From positions 74,201,622 to 74,265,621 of the forward strand of contig OY282606.1 in NCBI GenBank assembly GCA_958298945.1: a stretch of DNA of 64,000 bases. Reading direction: 5' to 3'. The stretch comes from Atherix ibis. Taxonomy: Eukaryota > Arthropoda > Insecta > Diptera > Athericidae. Numbering within the stretch: the stretch's first letter is position 1; each line of letters begins with the position of its first letter. The position numbers and the translations under genes are program-made. A model generated the notes under the pieces. That model made no database searches. It was not told the origin of the DNA and saw nothing but the letters and a program-made list of their open reading frames with translations. This document shows, piece after piece, positions 1 to 10,909 of this stretch.

Positions 1-207
1 TGGGATGAGAGTGTGAATGGAAGATGGACGCACATGTTCATTTCGGATGTGTGCTTTGCATCAGCGTATGGATTTGAATTTGGTCTGTACCTTGGGTATT
101 TACTCACGGGATATGGTAGTATGAGTGGGTTGCTGTACAGGCCAAGCATCTTCTCACTGAGTGTGGCCTGTACGGGGATTTGCGTGACTTATGTGCATGT
201 GGAATCG

Positions 208-638
208 TGGTGAATGATGAGAGTGTGGATGTGAGTGGAGTAACATGCAAGGTGGCTACAACCGGGTGATAGACCAAGGTCGATTCCGGTTGTACTTTCG
301 GGTTTTGGCAAACCCGCATACCTGAATTGGCTTAGCGGTGCCTAGTGATTTACAAGATTCCTTATCGCTACTACAGGTGTCGAGGTGCCCCACAGTGTTG
401 GAACATACTGTCCCCGACAATAGTGAGATGCCTTAAGCAGCAACGTAGTGGCTGTTGTTAATACCCATATCGCGGGTACGGTCTCCGGATCGCTGGTGGG
501 AGATACTAGTAATTATCTCGGGCGCTGTCACTGCTTATGACAGTAGAGGTTTAGATAGGCCTTGCCACTAACAGTTGGTAATTGTGGTGCGTTGATTGAG
601 CGTAACTCAATCACTATGGTCGTTGGCGGCTCGTAGTT
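208..638 (+). repeat. Unclassified dispersed repeat, copy 1
   Basis: This GC-richer stretch matches 54553-55030 in the opposite orientation over most of its length. Shared blocks include the segment around 380-500 (AGCAACGTAGTGGCTG here, AGCAACGTGGTGGCTG in the complement of copy 2) and the end near 590-620 (GTGCGTTGATTGAGCG). A short conserved peptide, QGRFRLYFRV, can be read in both copies, so the repeat may derive from a coding retroelement, but I do not recognise the family. Bases 1-207 may belong to the same element; the second copy does not extend that far. No terminal repeats or target-site duplications were found. Confidence 0.75.
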
Positions 639-839
639 TTATGTTCAACAACAGATAAGTCAGGTTTAATAATATAATATAACTTACCAACAGTTTATTC
701 ATATTTTCCATATTCTACTACGATACTCTATTTTTCTGAACTGAACATAATTTTAGTTTATTTGATAGGCCTGGTTTTTTTTGTGCTTTTGACAGTATAA
801 TACGGTCATCTATATGGGAATTTCGTAATAGGAATTTAA
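639..839. other. AT-rich spacer, nothing recognised
   Basis: Low-complexity AT-rich DNA lies between the unclassified repeat and the RTE-like remnant. I see no reading frame, terminal repeat or RNA-like fold in it. Confidence 0.5.
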
Positions 840-1705
840 GAAAGATAACCCCATCCAGTATCCACAGCTAATTTCGCATTCTGGGGAAAAGTTCGGATAA
901 GGTTCCTTCTATTCACGGGCTTAGACAGGGAGACCCCTACACTCCGTTCTGTTTCATATTGTCTAAGGAAAATGTATCATAGACGCAAAGATCGAAGTAG
1001 ATAAAATGATTTATTCCAAATCCAACCTGATCCTAGGTTATGCAGATGATTTTGATCTAAGTGGACGGAACACCGCATTCGTAAGAAAATGTGCCACAAA
1101 ATAGCGGGTTAGAAATTAATGAAATCAAAACGAAATATATGTCAGCTTCAAAAAGAACTTCTGTTACGGGTACATTCGATGTTGATAATTATAAGTTCCA
1201 AGTATTTGACGATTTTAAATATCTTAGGGCAAATGTCAACCTAACCGACGATGTTACTGCTGAAATTAACGCATCATACACGGAAAATACTATCTCGTAG
1301 ATTTTATATCTAGACCATCATCGGTCTTATTCAACAAAACTTGAATAAGACCGATGGTGGTCTACAATTCAGAAACGTGTTGCCTTACGAAGATACTCAG
1401 AAGAATATACGGCCCGATATTGGATGATAATAGTGTCATGAACTATACTAACTCTTCATGAAGGCTGACACAGTGAAAAGAGGCAAAATTAGTCAGCTCA
1501 CATGGATTGGTCATCTCCACAGATAAGGGGAACATAGAATAATGCCAAGAAATCTGTTCTATAGTAAACCTGAAGGGAGAAGAAACCAAGGCAGACCAAG
1601 AAATAGGTGGCTGGATGGAATGGAGGAAACTTTGAAGAAGATTGAAGTCATCAACTGGAAGCAAAAAGTGATGGATAGAGAGATAAATAGAGACAAGTAT
1701 TAAAG
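840..1705 (+). mobile_element. RTE-like non-LTR retrotransposon remnant (reverse transcriptase C-terminal half)
   Basis: Translated pieces in shifting frames follow the order of an RTE/BovB-type reverse transcriptase. GLRQGDPYTPFCF near 920-960 is the RQGD motif. GYADDFDLSGRNT near 1036-1075 carries the catalytic YADD (codons at 1039-1050). LEINEIKTKYMSASK follows near 1110-1155, then KYLRANVNLTDDV. At 1480-1700 come remnants like the family's C-terminus (W-x-GH, then KPEGRRNQGRPRNRWLDG and a lysine-rich tail). Stops and frameshifts are frequent and the 5' half (endonuclease) is missing. A 24-bp hairpin at 1311-1364 replaces part of the expected coding sequence. Dead copy. Clade assignment rests on recalled motifs; an RTE-X relative is possible. 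Confidence 0.75.
1311..1364. repeat. 24-bp inverted repeat (hairpin) inside the RTE-like remnant
   Basis: The arms 1311-1334 and 1341-1364 are complementary at 23 of 24 positions (one pair would be G-U in RNA), separated by the 6-nt loop CAAAAC. It sits where the reverse transcriptase coding sequence should be continuous, so it looks like a local inverted duplication with deletion rather than an element feature. Confidence 0.85.
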
Positions 1706-2731
1706 CAAGGTCAAATCCATACAGGCTTGTAGTGCTAAAAAAAGGTTGCTTTTGCTCATTTTCACCATTTCTGCTAGACAGAAAAATTATAACTTGAATT
1801 TTTTTTTTTAAATTGTTATTGATTAAAAATAATTTCAGAATAATTTTAATATAGAATTGGAAAAAAAATTATTTTAGACTTACTCAGATATAAATGTGCT
1901 TGCATGGGAGTTATCAGAAATATTTGCCAATTATAGGAGGATCCGGAATATATTGTACTTTTTCAATCATTAAATAATTTTTCACTACTGTTTCGTATAT
2001 TTAAAAGACAATATGAAATCTATTTGACTTTATATGCACCAGAACATCAACAGAAAATCGCCATTGAAACGTTTCTTTTTTTTTTAAAGTGAATACAATT
2101 GAGTTGGCAATTTGTTAATAAACCAGTCACGTGTTCTTAATACCTTAACAAACAGGACTCCAACTCCCTATGATGATGAGGGTATGACATAGGATTTACC
2201 TAGTCGGTGGTGGTAGCACCTCTTTGAAGGTCACGTGTTAGTTGTTTGTGACACGTGACTCGGTGCCGTTTAATGTTTAATTTACCAGAAAATAGCCGCG
2301 AGGCTGTAAATATTGGCATTTGATTGAACTTCTATTATTGAATATAAGGGAAATTTCCCAGAAGAAAAAAAAAACTATAAAAGGTTATCTAAAATGAAAC
2401 GGCAAAAATGTAACGATTTTCAAAATTATGTTGGATTTCTTTATGCGTGAAGGTGTCATTTTGTACAAGTTGAATTGAAATGCAATTGAAATTTTCAAAA
2501 GAACCATCGAAAATTTTGTTTGATTATTTAAAGTATGCTTTATAGAAAATGACTTAATAGAACCATTTTGTTCATGAATATTATACGAATAAGAAAAAAT
2601 TGGGGGTCTCTGAAGAAATTTTACTTTAGTAAGTAAAAAGAAATTTTACTTTAGTACAAACACTAATATTTTATATAAATACGTAGATTCATAATTAACA
2701 AATTTCATTATTTAAAGACGGTAATTTCAAC
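1706..2731. other. AT-rich intergenic DNA, nothing recognised
   Basis: There is no supported gene. A GC-richer patch near 2155-2290 stands out from the AT-rich flanks but matches nothing else I could see in the window. Confidence 0.4.
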
Positions 2732-3855
2732 ATGAGTGATAAAGACCGCGAAGTAGCACAGAAAAAAATTAATAGTCAACGCTTGAGAATTTGCCTACTA
2801 CGTTAAATGTTGATAGATCTACTGTCGGTAAGCGTTTTCTTGCAAAGGGAGTGATCCAAAAAGTAGGAAATTGTGTACCATATCAATTGAAGGCGAGTGA
2901 TATCGAGGGACGTTTGGGCACCTGCAATATGCTATTCATAAAACAGCATAGAAAGGGTTTTGATATAAATCTGGTATGATCAGAGGAGTGTTATTTATTA
3001 TGAACTCCTAAAACTGACCGAAATCATCACTGGTGATCGTTATCGACTGTATCTATTGGGTTGTTCGTTTTTTTAAATAAAAATAAAAGACAATTTTGTT
3101 ATAGTGAATTGATATTTTATTCTAGCCTTTTTTCTTTAAGTGAATCATTCAATTTGTCCAACTGATGACAGTACACTTCAGAACTGATCGTTGTGTTGCT
3201 CGGTAGAAGCTCAAATTAAACGATTCCTTTGAAATTTCACCAAACAGATAGCATAATCTTTTTTTGATGAATATTGGCTTTCGAAGTGCTTTGAGCCGGT
3301 TCATCTTTTCTACTCCAGCAAAAAAGTAAAATATGCCGAAAATGCTGTTTTTCACTTTTCATATTTAAAAGTGTATCAACCAAAAACTACTTTGCATGAT
3401 CAATCGAATTTTTTCACAAGCAAGCCTTGCTATGACAGCTGTCAAAATACAGATGATTATGCAGCTTAAGTACGAAGTTGGTTGCGAAAAAGTACAATTG
3501 AGTCCTCTGTTGGGAAAAAACGACATTATTTTTCGAATAATCCAATAATAAAACTGAATCGAGCTATAAAATAAAAACTACCAAAATAGAATGACAGATA
3601 TGACAAGCACAATTCGAAACCATTGCACAAGTACTTTAAACGGGAAATTTTGCTCCAACCGCCTAGAATTTGCTCCTTCAGATTTATACGCGGTCGGCCC
3701 TTTTCGGAAAGCGGTTCAGTTCTCATGAAAGAATCAAAAAAATTTCTTGGTGAATAGATCAAGTCAAAAGAATCAGAATTTTCCCTTCGAGATATTCATA
3801 TACTACTCGAAAAATGCCAGAAAGTTGTCACTTCCGATGGGGGACACTATAAATA
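2732..3855 (+). mobile_element. MLE-J: decayed mariner, interrupted by an MLE-A insertion
   Basis: Two separated pieces on the + strand read as one mariner transposase. The left piece starts with an ATG (2732; MSDKDREVAQK) and continues through the second helix-turn-helix (LNVDRSTVGKRFLAKG) and the VPYQL linker, equivalent to the mariner WVPHEL. It ends with ITGD, the first catalytic Asp region, near 3030. The right piece (about 3600-3855) reads FAPSDLYAVG (third catalytic Asp region) and then SKESEFSLRDIHILLEKCQK, matching the mariner C-terminus. The 490-bp element at 3056-3545 lies between them. Frameshifts, stops and a missing middle make it inactive. Its terminal inverted repeats were not found. 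Confidence 0.7.
3056..3545 (-). mobile_element. MLE-A copy 1: internally deleted mariner inserted in MLE-J
   Basis: Both ends resemble the terminal inverted repeats of the 6105-7330 copy (TTGGGTTGTTCG at the left, CCAA at the right) and TA dinucleotides flank them (3054-3055, 3546-3547). Only about 490 bp remains. A transposase segment covering the WWDFKG to LKEK region is kept on the minus strand, while the N-terminal domain and the catalytic core around the second and third Asp are gone. It is a non-autonomous, MITE-like derivative. Confidence 0.85.
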
Positions 3856-6104
3856 AAATCACTTTATATCTTATTACAAGGGCAAGAACTTATTCCCATT
3901 CTCAAAATTTCTCTCGGCTATAAAATTTCCTCTAAACGTTAAACCACAATTCCCAAAGAAATATAGTCTATAATGTCACATTTTCATTGTAAAGAATTGA
4001 AAAAATGATGTGATCTCAGAAATGCATAATTACACATTTAAGTGAAAATGCAGATTGGCAATTATCTCATGCTAAGTATTAAATAAAATATGTGCTCAAA
4101 TATTTCTAATCTGGCAATATCATTATATTGCGCACATTCTGAAATAGTAATATAATAGTTACCTTACGCTTTAATTATATTTTTTTTAAACTCAAGCTAT
4201 GCAATGACAATTTTAGTGAGCAACTAACAAAAGATATCGACAAAAAACATGGTGCCAAAAGTGAAAATGTACATTCAAAAGAGATGCAAAAAAAAATAGC
4301 AAACAAAAGTAGATGAATGTTTAAGACTAACAAAAACAAAAAAAAAGGTAAAATAGACTGAGATGGATGGGGATGTAAAAAAAAACTCTTCATCAGAATT
4401 GAAAATGGGGGTGTGCGGCAAGAAGAAAGTGCTATTAAGAGCCGAAGTAAATGGTCGATACGAGAGAAACGCACACGAAACAGAGCAATATGGACCTGAA
4501 TATTTTTCCATGAAGCTTTTTTTATTAAAAGCCCCGTCTGTCTGCTCTGATGGATGAGCGCACAAAGAATTCTTTTCGGGCGAAGAGGATTCCCAAATGC
4601 CATCCTTTTATTCGTTTAAGTACGCGCCCCAAATACGAAGAAAATTTCGTTTTTACCAGTGAACAGGATAAATTAGTCCTTTTTTCTTTGGCAGCATTAA
4701 AAAAAGGACAAGCAGAAAAAAGAGAAGAGGCGAGTAAAATTCTGCCATTCATACAATCTAAATAGAGAGAATATTCTAAAAGGAATAAAAAAAAAACATA
4801 AGAAAAACATTGAGAAAAAATCTCGACAATGAGAATCAACAGAAAAAAATGGAAAACTCCAAAACAACTGGAGATAAAGGAATAAAACACAACAAAATTC
4901 GACTATAACCGCCTGCAGTACCAATTTCAGTACCACCCTCCCAACTCTACTATATGGTCTTTCGCATTCTACGTTTTTTCTTGATTTTTGGATCATGCTA
5001 TCCTCAGACACTTTTGTATTTTTTTTTTTTAAATTTACTTGTTTTTCTTCTTTCTTTAATATTACATATACTCTGGTGATGGTGGTGGTACTAAAATTTT
5101 CCAACTTTTCAATTTTTCGTGCAACCATTTCATCTGCGAATGTGCGCTTTCCTTCAGAAAAATTTCTGAAATTGCATTTTTCATCGAACCGCTTGCTCAC
5201 TAACTGCTAGGGATGTTCTTTTGGTGAATTTGAATCTTTTGATGTGCAGCATCACATTCAACACCCAACAGCTAATAGATAATAAAAACAAAAAAATGCC
5301 AAAAGTATAAAGAAAAAGAGCCAACTTTAATCATGTTTAGAGTTGCTTTTTAACGTATTTCTGTACATAGTGAGTATTATTAAACCTTCTCGAGATTATT
5401 TCTACCCTTTGTGACAACGGCTACTGTATGAACAAGGACTATTCATATATACGAGTATATATGGTACACACAATTTAGAATATACGAACAGAAATACATT
5501 TTATTATTTTTGGTATTTACTTAATACACAAGTAAATTATGAAGATTCTTATTTTTTAATTTCCTTTACAAATATATAAAAAATGGTATGTACATATGCA
5601 AATAATCAAGTCGATTATTAAAAAATGGTTATTGATTTTATTATTAAATAATTATTTTTAAAATCATATACGAACTTTACATGTGAATACAAAAGTAACC
5701 AAACCAAAAGTAATAATGGAAAAAATTGTCCTTGTAAGTTTTTTCTATCTGAAATAATTAAATTTCTATGCTCATTTAGTGATAGACAGATGATTTTCAA
5801 AATTTACATTGGAAGACATTTCCTTTTACATTAAAGTAAAAATTGTATGTCCCCAAGGATTACGATTATTGTGCTAATTGGAAACTGCCGTTTGGACAAT
5901 AAGTTTTTAGCATAAGATTAATAGTAAAATAAAAAATTAACTGTACTTTTATATTCAAATAATAAAAAAAAAAACGACACTAAAAAAAATACATTATTAA
6001 AAAAGAAATTAAATAACTAGTGCAGGGAAAATTTTTATAAAAATAACTAAAATATATGAAAATTAAATTATTAATAATATTTTATTTTATAAAATTTTTA
6101 ATTA
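3856..6104. other. AT-rich intergenic DNA with a purine-biased block
   Basis: I find no gene. At 4360-4900 the + strand is strongly purine-rich (runs of A/G), which leaves several long overlapping open frames on both strands. Their translations are low-complexity (K/E-rich on one strand, F/L/S-rich on the other) and show no domain, so I treat them as compositional artefacts. Confidence 0.5.
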
Positions 6105-6255
6105 TTGGGTTGTCCGGGAAGTAATTTCGTTTTTATTTATTATAAAAATGAAAGATGATTTTCTTATAGTGAATTAATATTATAGTCAATTAAATATTGT
6201 TCAGTCTGATCCAAGTGATTTTTGACCTCCTCATTTGAATTAAACGTTTTACCAT

Positions 6256-7071
6256 CTAAAAAATTTGTAGAAACCGAAACAAATTATAATCGGAAGGTGC
6301 TAAATTTGGAGAGTATGGCGGGTATGGCAGTATATCCCATCCAAGCTCTAAAAGCTTCTGCCACGTGGTCAAACTTGTATGTGGTTCCGCATTATCCTGT
6401 TGGAACACTATACCTTTCCTATTCACCAATTCAGGCCTTTTTTCTTTAAGTGAATCATTCAATTTATCTAACTGATGATAGTACACTTCAGAATTTATCG
6501 TTGCGTTGCTCGATAGAAGCTCAAAATAAACGTTTCCTTTGAAATCCCACCAAACAGATAGCATAACCTTTTCTTGATGAATATTGGCTTTCAAAGTGCT
6601 TTGATCCGGTTCATCTTTTCTACTCCAGTATCTTTTGCACTTAACATTATTGTAGATAACCCAATTCTCATCCCCAGTGATGATACGCTTAAAAAATGGA
6701 TAATTTTTTTGGGCCTTTGAGAAGCAAATCACAAACGTCAATGCGACGACACAAATGATTATTAACGGTCCGTAAAAACATTTGAGAAGCAAATCACAAA
6801 CGTCAATGCGACGACACAAATGATTATTATTTCCGTAAAAACATTTCTTTCAAATGATTATTAACGGTCGTATTCGATAAATTTAATCTCTCAGAGCGAT
6901 CTCGCGAGTTATTAGTCGCCGGGTTGCATCAATTAATGCTTTTATTATGTCTTCATCAGCATCAACTGGCCTTCCAGAACGTCGTGCATCTTCGAGATCA
7001 AAATTGCCGGATCGAAATTTTGCAAACCAGTTTCGGTACTGGCGCTCATTTAACACCTTTTCTCCATACAC
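6256..7071 (-). pseudogene. mariner transposase pseudogene (MLE-A copy 2)
   Basis: This is the decayed coding part of the 6105-7330 element. It keeps all three catalytic aspartates in one open stretch: TGDENW, QDNAEPH and APSD, with 34 residues between the second and third. WSRKDEPDQSTLKANIHQEK is the usual mariner strand between the first and second. The N-terminal DNA-binding half is in another frame and ends at a stop, so no full protein can be made. Related fragments at 3056, 22294 and 28795 carry the same signature LNDSLKEKRPELVNRK, which ties the four copies to one family. Confidence 0.88.
6716..6845. repeat. 65-bp tandem duplication inside MLE-A copy 2
   Basis: A block starting TTTGAGAAGCAAATCACAAA at 6716 is repeated from 6781, with a small difference near the end of the second unit. 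It duplicates the region upstream of the first catalytic Asp and breaks the transposase frame. The other MLE-A copies have a single unit here. Confidence 0.9.
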
Positions 7072-7448
7072 ATCGGATAATTTTTTCCTTGCTTGTACTG
7101 AATTTTTATCTTTTCTATAGTAAAAAAGTAAAATATTCCATAGTTAAAAGGGTATCAACCAAAAACTACTTTGCAGAATCAATCGAATTTTTGCATAAGC
7201 AAGTCCTACTATGTCAGCTGTCAAAATCAATACATATAATTATGCGGCTTAGGTGTGAAAGTTGGTTGTAAATAAAATACAATTAAGTCCTTTGTTGGGA
7301 AACAACGAAATTACTTTCCGGACAACCCAATAATTTTAATAAAATTGTTTTAAATATTTAAAAACAATTCGTAGTGTTTTATATTTTATTTTTCTAATTA
7401 TAGAACTTAATTAAAATGTCATATCTGCAACGATATTTATTTTATAAA

Positions 7449-8726
7449 CATGTCCTTAGAAAATCTGAGAAATTGCGCTCGTTGTGTCGGTAAAGATTTT
7501 TTTTTGTAAGTAGCATTTTCGACAGGAAAGCTGTCAAAATTTCAGCTCGATCCATAGCGTAGGACAATTTCTATCGTCAATTAAAGTTAACGACATTTAT
7601 TTGTGCATAACAATGGAAAAAAGCGAGTTTAGGGCTGTCATCAAACATCTCCATTTGAAAGGCTTAAGCCCGAAAGAAATCAAAGCCGAGTTGGATGCAG
7701 TTCATGGCACATCTGCACCTGTGTTTGCGACGGTTTACAATTGGGTGAATGAATTTAAACGTGGCCGTTCATCCACAAAAGATGAACATCGTTCAGGACG
7801 CCCAGTTGAGGTGTCTACTCCTGAAATCATCCACAAAATCCATGATCTGATTTTGAACAATCGGCGAATTAAAGTGCGCGAATTAGTTGAGGCCACGGGC
7901 ATATTACAAGGTACAGTCGCTTCAATTTTGCATGAAAAATTGTCTGTGAAAAAAATTTCGGCAAGATGGGTGCCGCGTTTGCTCTCAGAGGAGAATAAGC
8001 GCAATCGTGTAGTGGACTCTGAGGCTATGTTGGCACCCTTTCATCGCAATCCTGCCGAATTCCTTCGTCGATATGTCACTGTGGACGAAACCTGGATACA
8101 CTACTACACTCCAGAAACGAAGAGACAGTCATCACAGTGGATTTTCAAGGGTGAACGGGCTCCGAAGAAGGCAAAAACGGTGCCATCGGCCGGCAAGGTG
8201 ATGGCCACGGTCTTTTGGGATTCGCAGGGCAACATTTTTATCGACTACTTGGAAATAGGAAAAACAATAACAGGAGCGTATTACGCGTCGTTATTGCAAC
8301 GATTGAGCGAGGAAATCAAAGAGAAACGCCCCCATCTGAAGAAGAAAAAAATCCTCTTGCATCAGGACAATGCGCGTGTGCACACCTGCGCTGTTTACAT
8401 GGCCAAAATTGTGGAATTGAGAATGGAATTGTTGCAGCATCCCGCTTATTCACCAGATTTGGCTCCGAGTGACTATTTTCTTTTCCCCAATCTGAAGAAA
8501 TGGCTTGGCGGACGACGGTTCACTTCCAACGGGGACGTTATTGCTCAAATGGATGAGTATTTTGCAGAACTTCCGAAATCCTATTTTTTGGACGGGATAA
8601 AAATTTTGGAAAAACCGTTGGAAAAGTGTATAGAAGTAAAAGGAGATAATGTTGAAAAATAAAATTTTTTTTTTTAAAAAACAGTTTTTTTTTATCTTTT
8701 TCTAAGGACTTATTGAACGACCATCG
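7449..8726 (+). mobile_element. MLE-C copy 1: mariner with an intact transposase
   Basis: The right terminus ends with TAAGGACTTATTGAACGACC, next to a TA at 8727-8728. It is the same terminal repeat as in copy 2 (13135-14455). The left terminus is worn: only GTCCTTAGAAAA from about 7450 inward matches, and the outermost 20 or so bases are not recognisable. The element encloses one uninterrupted transposase gene. Because the left TIR is damaged it may not move itself, but it could supply transposase to related ends. Confidence 0.92.
7613..8662 (+). CDS. mariner transposase (DD34D), intact, 349 aa
   Basis: Cut-and-paste transposase of the Tc1/mariner superfamily. It binds the element's inverted repeats and joins the excised DNA at TA sites in the nucleus. 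I start at the ATG at 7613 (MEKSEFRAVIKHLHLKG); the open frame reaches back to a TTG at 7601, which is not needed. Residues 1-110 hold two helix-turn-helix modules (the HTH_48 type, then RELVEATGILQGTVASIL). WVPRLL replaces the usual WVPHEL linker. The catalytic triad is complete: VTVDETW, LHQDNARVHT and APSDYFLF, with 34 residues between the last two Asp. Length is typical for the family (about 345 aa). The only intact transposase frame in the window; it lies alone between its own untranslated regions. Confidence 0.95.
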   Translation: MEKSEFRAVIKHLHLKGLSPKEIKAELDAVHGTSAPVFATVYNWVNEFKRGRSSTKDEHRSGRPVEVSTPEIIHKIHDLILNNRRIKVRELVEATGILQGTVASILHEKLSVKKISARWVPRLLSEENKRNRVVDSEAMLAPFHRNPAEFLRRYVTVDETWIHYYTPETKRQSSQWIFKGERAPKKAKTVPSAGKVMATVFWDSQGNIFIDYLEIGKTITGAYYASLLQRLSEEIKEKRPHLKKKKILLHQDNARVHTCAVYMAKIVELRMELLQHPAYSPDLAPSDYFLFPNLKKWLGGRRFTSNGDVIAQMDEYFAELPKSYFLDGIKILEKPLEKCIEVKGDNVEK

Positions 8727-8728
8727 TA

Positions 8729-10857
8729 ATTAGACAAAGTTGAAAATATAACTAAGGCCTTTCCACAGGTAAAGTTTATTCATAATAAAGAAGTTATGTA
8801 TATAACGATTAATATAAGATTCCAATTCTAGTCTCACTAAAAAGTTCATATAGTATGTCAATATTGCGAAAGAAACAAAATTTTTTTTATAGTTCTACAC
8901 AATTTCAGTATAAATAACTCAAAAAGGATATTTAAAGACTAGGAAGGTGGTTTCAATTGCTTCCTATACTATTTGTACAAAACATACTCCCACTCAGATT
9001 CGAAAATATTCACTTACTTTCTAAAATGTACACCATATAATAATATGGAATGCTCTTAAAAACTATAATTAAAATCGTATACAAAATTGTTCATCAAATG
9101 CACATCTATCTGATATATTGACGAGAAAGTTTTTGTATGACTTCAATTATAATATTTCTATATATCTAACTTCATCCATATTCTCCATTGCAATAGAAAC
9201 GTTAAAAATATAAATAAACTTTTAAATTAAAAACTAGTTTTTCTAGATAAATACTGATGATTGAAAACTACTATATTTATAGAAAAACTTGCAATTTAAC
9301 GTTCGGATAGTAAATGCTTTTAAATTATTCCAACTTCTAAAAACTTGTAAATTTTTATCGAAGGCCTACTTTAATTAAATGTTCAACTATAAATTTTATT
9401 TGAAAAATTGTGTAAAAAATACCTTCTATGTGTACATCTCCTTGGTATCAATTTAAATTTTTTTATACTCAATAATACGAACTACTCCCCTTATTTAAAA
9501 TTACCAATATTAAAAGTATAGAGATAAAAATATTTCCAGTTAAGCGATCACTTTCATAAGTCGTGTGCCTTACCATATGCTTCTTAGATTTAAATCGGAA
9601 TACAGTGCAAAATTATAAGTAACATGTAACATTTATCGAATAGAATAAAAAAGAAGAAAGGCTAAAAGATTTTTCTATCTGGCACGCGACCACTTTATCC
9701 TTCAAGCTGAAAATATATTTTAAAAAAAGTGTGTTGATGGCTCGTGTCAACATTTTACTGTGTATACGGTATGATGAGAATCTTTAACGTAATCCCTTAA
9801 AAAATACGTTCGTCAATCAGATATATTCCGACGCACCTTCGTAACGACTAGCTTTGTTTCTATACTCGTATATTGACATCGATACGGTCTAAATCCACAG
9901 GTGGCAAGGTTCAAAGGAATTACTCACTTTTGACTGTGCCTCATAATACTAGAGATATTATGATATTAAAGTTAATGGTTGTCTGAATGTAAGTATGTAT
10001 ACATGTCTGCGTATGCCAGTAATTTTATTAATTTTCTGTTCGATTATTTCAGCTCATTTCAACATAAAATTCTATTCACTAGCAACAGCAACAGCAGCAG
10101 CAGTAGTAGTACCAGCGTCCAAGATAATACTTCCTTCGATTTTATATTGTTTTCACGGTCGCACTGTCTCTATCCAATAGGACTGCCTGGAAACTCTATG
10201 TTAGCTCTTGTTTAGACAAATATTTGCTTTGATCCTCATAACAGAGAAATAACAAGACAAATAGAAATGTTTGAAGGCACATCAGGATAGTAGAAGTCCA
10301 TTTAGTTTGCCCTGAAAGTGATTTTTGCCCAATAAACAAAGTCGAGTTCAATCGAGAAACAACAAACAGTGAATCGTTCAAAGTCAACGATAGTCTCGTA
10401 CCAATTCATTACCGAATCGTATGTACTCTCGTACGTACAAACATATACCACCGGCAGTACAGAGAACACACTTTATATTTGTTACGGTTTAAACGGGGTT
10501 GATTTTAAATAGTTACCCTCTATTTACATGATCGCAATCTGAGCGACGTACAACGCTGAAATCGGATAATTACTCTTGACAAATAAGTTGGCTTTTTCAC
10601 AAGCAACTATACACCAACAAATGCAAAGCCAATTGAAAAAATCTTCCTCTTTAAATCGGACATTAAGTAGAACTTGACGCGGAGGGTTGCAAAAATCTGA
10701 TAACGATTTCCCGTGAGAGAAATTCTCATCAAACTATAAAGTACTGTATTTACTGGTACATACAAATTACCTAATAAATTTTCCATTCTTATCAAGCAAT
10801 ATGTTTCAAAACAATAGATTAATTGTAGAAAATTGATAATTCACTTGATGAAATTAG
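8729..10857. other. AT-rich intergenic DNA, no gene found
   Basis: No supported reading frame. A less AT-rich block at about 9690-9960 and a short (CAG/TAG)n-like microsatellite at 10083-10112 are the only features that stand out. Confidence 0.4.
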
Positions 10858-10908
10858 TTATTGGTTCTTACTGATAAAAGTTCTAGCTTTTTCAGTAAGG
10901 ACCAATAA
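10858..10908. repeat. Long hairpin (22 bp stem, 6-nt loop)
   Basis: The arm 10858-10874 pairs with 10892-10908 at 16 of 17 positions (the exception could be a G-U pair). After a one-base bulge (10875) the stem continues with 10876-10880 against 10887-10891. The loop is TTCTAG. The size is compatible with a small fold-back or a precursor-like RNA, but nothing shows that it is transcribed. Confidence 0.85.
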
Positions 10909-10909
10909 C

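Larger units (their letters stand above)
6105..7330 (-). mobile_element. MLE-A copy 2: near full-length mariner with both TIRs, transposase broken
   Basis: Terminal inverted repeats begin TTGGGTTGTCCGGGAAGTAA at the left and are mirrored at the right, with TA target duplications at 6103-6104 and 7331-7332. The minus-strand transposase is in pieces. An N-terminal helix-turn-helix part (NWFAKFRSGNFDLEDARRSG) lies at 7071-6883. A catalytic part lies at about 6700-6256, carrying ITGDENW (first Asp), QQDNAEPH (second) and APSDYNLF (third), the DD34D mariner pattern. The two are separated by a 65-bp tandem duplication (6716-6845) and frame changes. The C-terminal PERWQ region is deleted between about 6195 and 6220, judged against the 28795 copy. 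Inactive, but useful for defining the family ends. Confidence 0.93.

Noticed and set aside
4175..5210. Several overlapping open frames of 70-167 codons on both strands
   Set aside because: They follow from the purine-rich strand bias. The proteins are low-complexity (F/L/S or K/E runs), mutually overlapping and without a domain.
7601..7612. Upstream TTG start adding four residues to the MLE-C transposase
   Set aside because: The ATG at 7613 begins the conserved MEKSEF text shared with copy 2. A non-ATG start is not needed.
10083..10112. CAG/TAG repeat as a coding polyglutamine tract
   Set aside because: The surrounding frames are short and without a domain; it is a small microsatellite.
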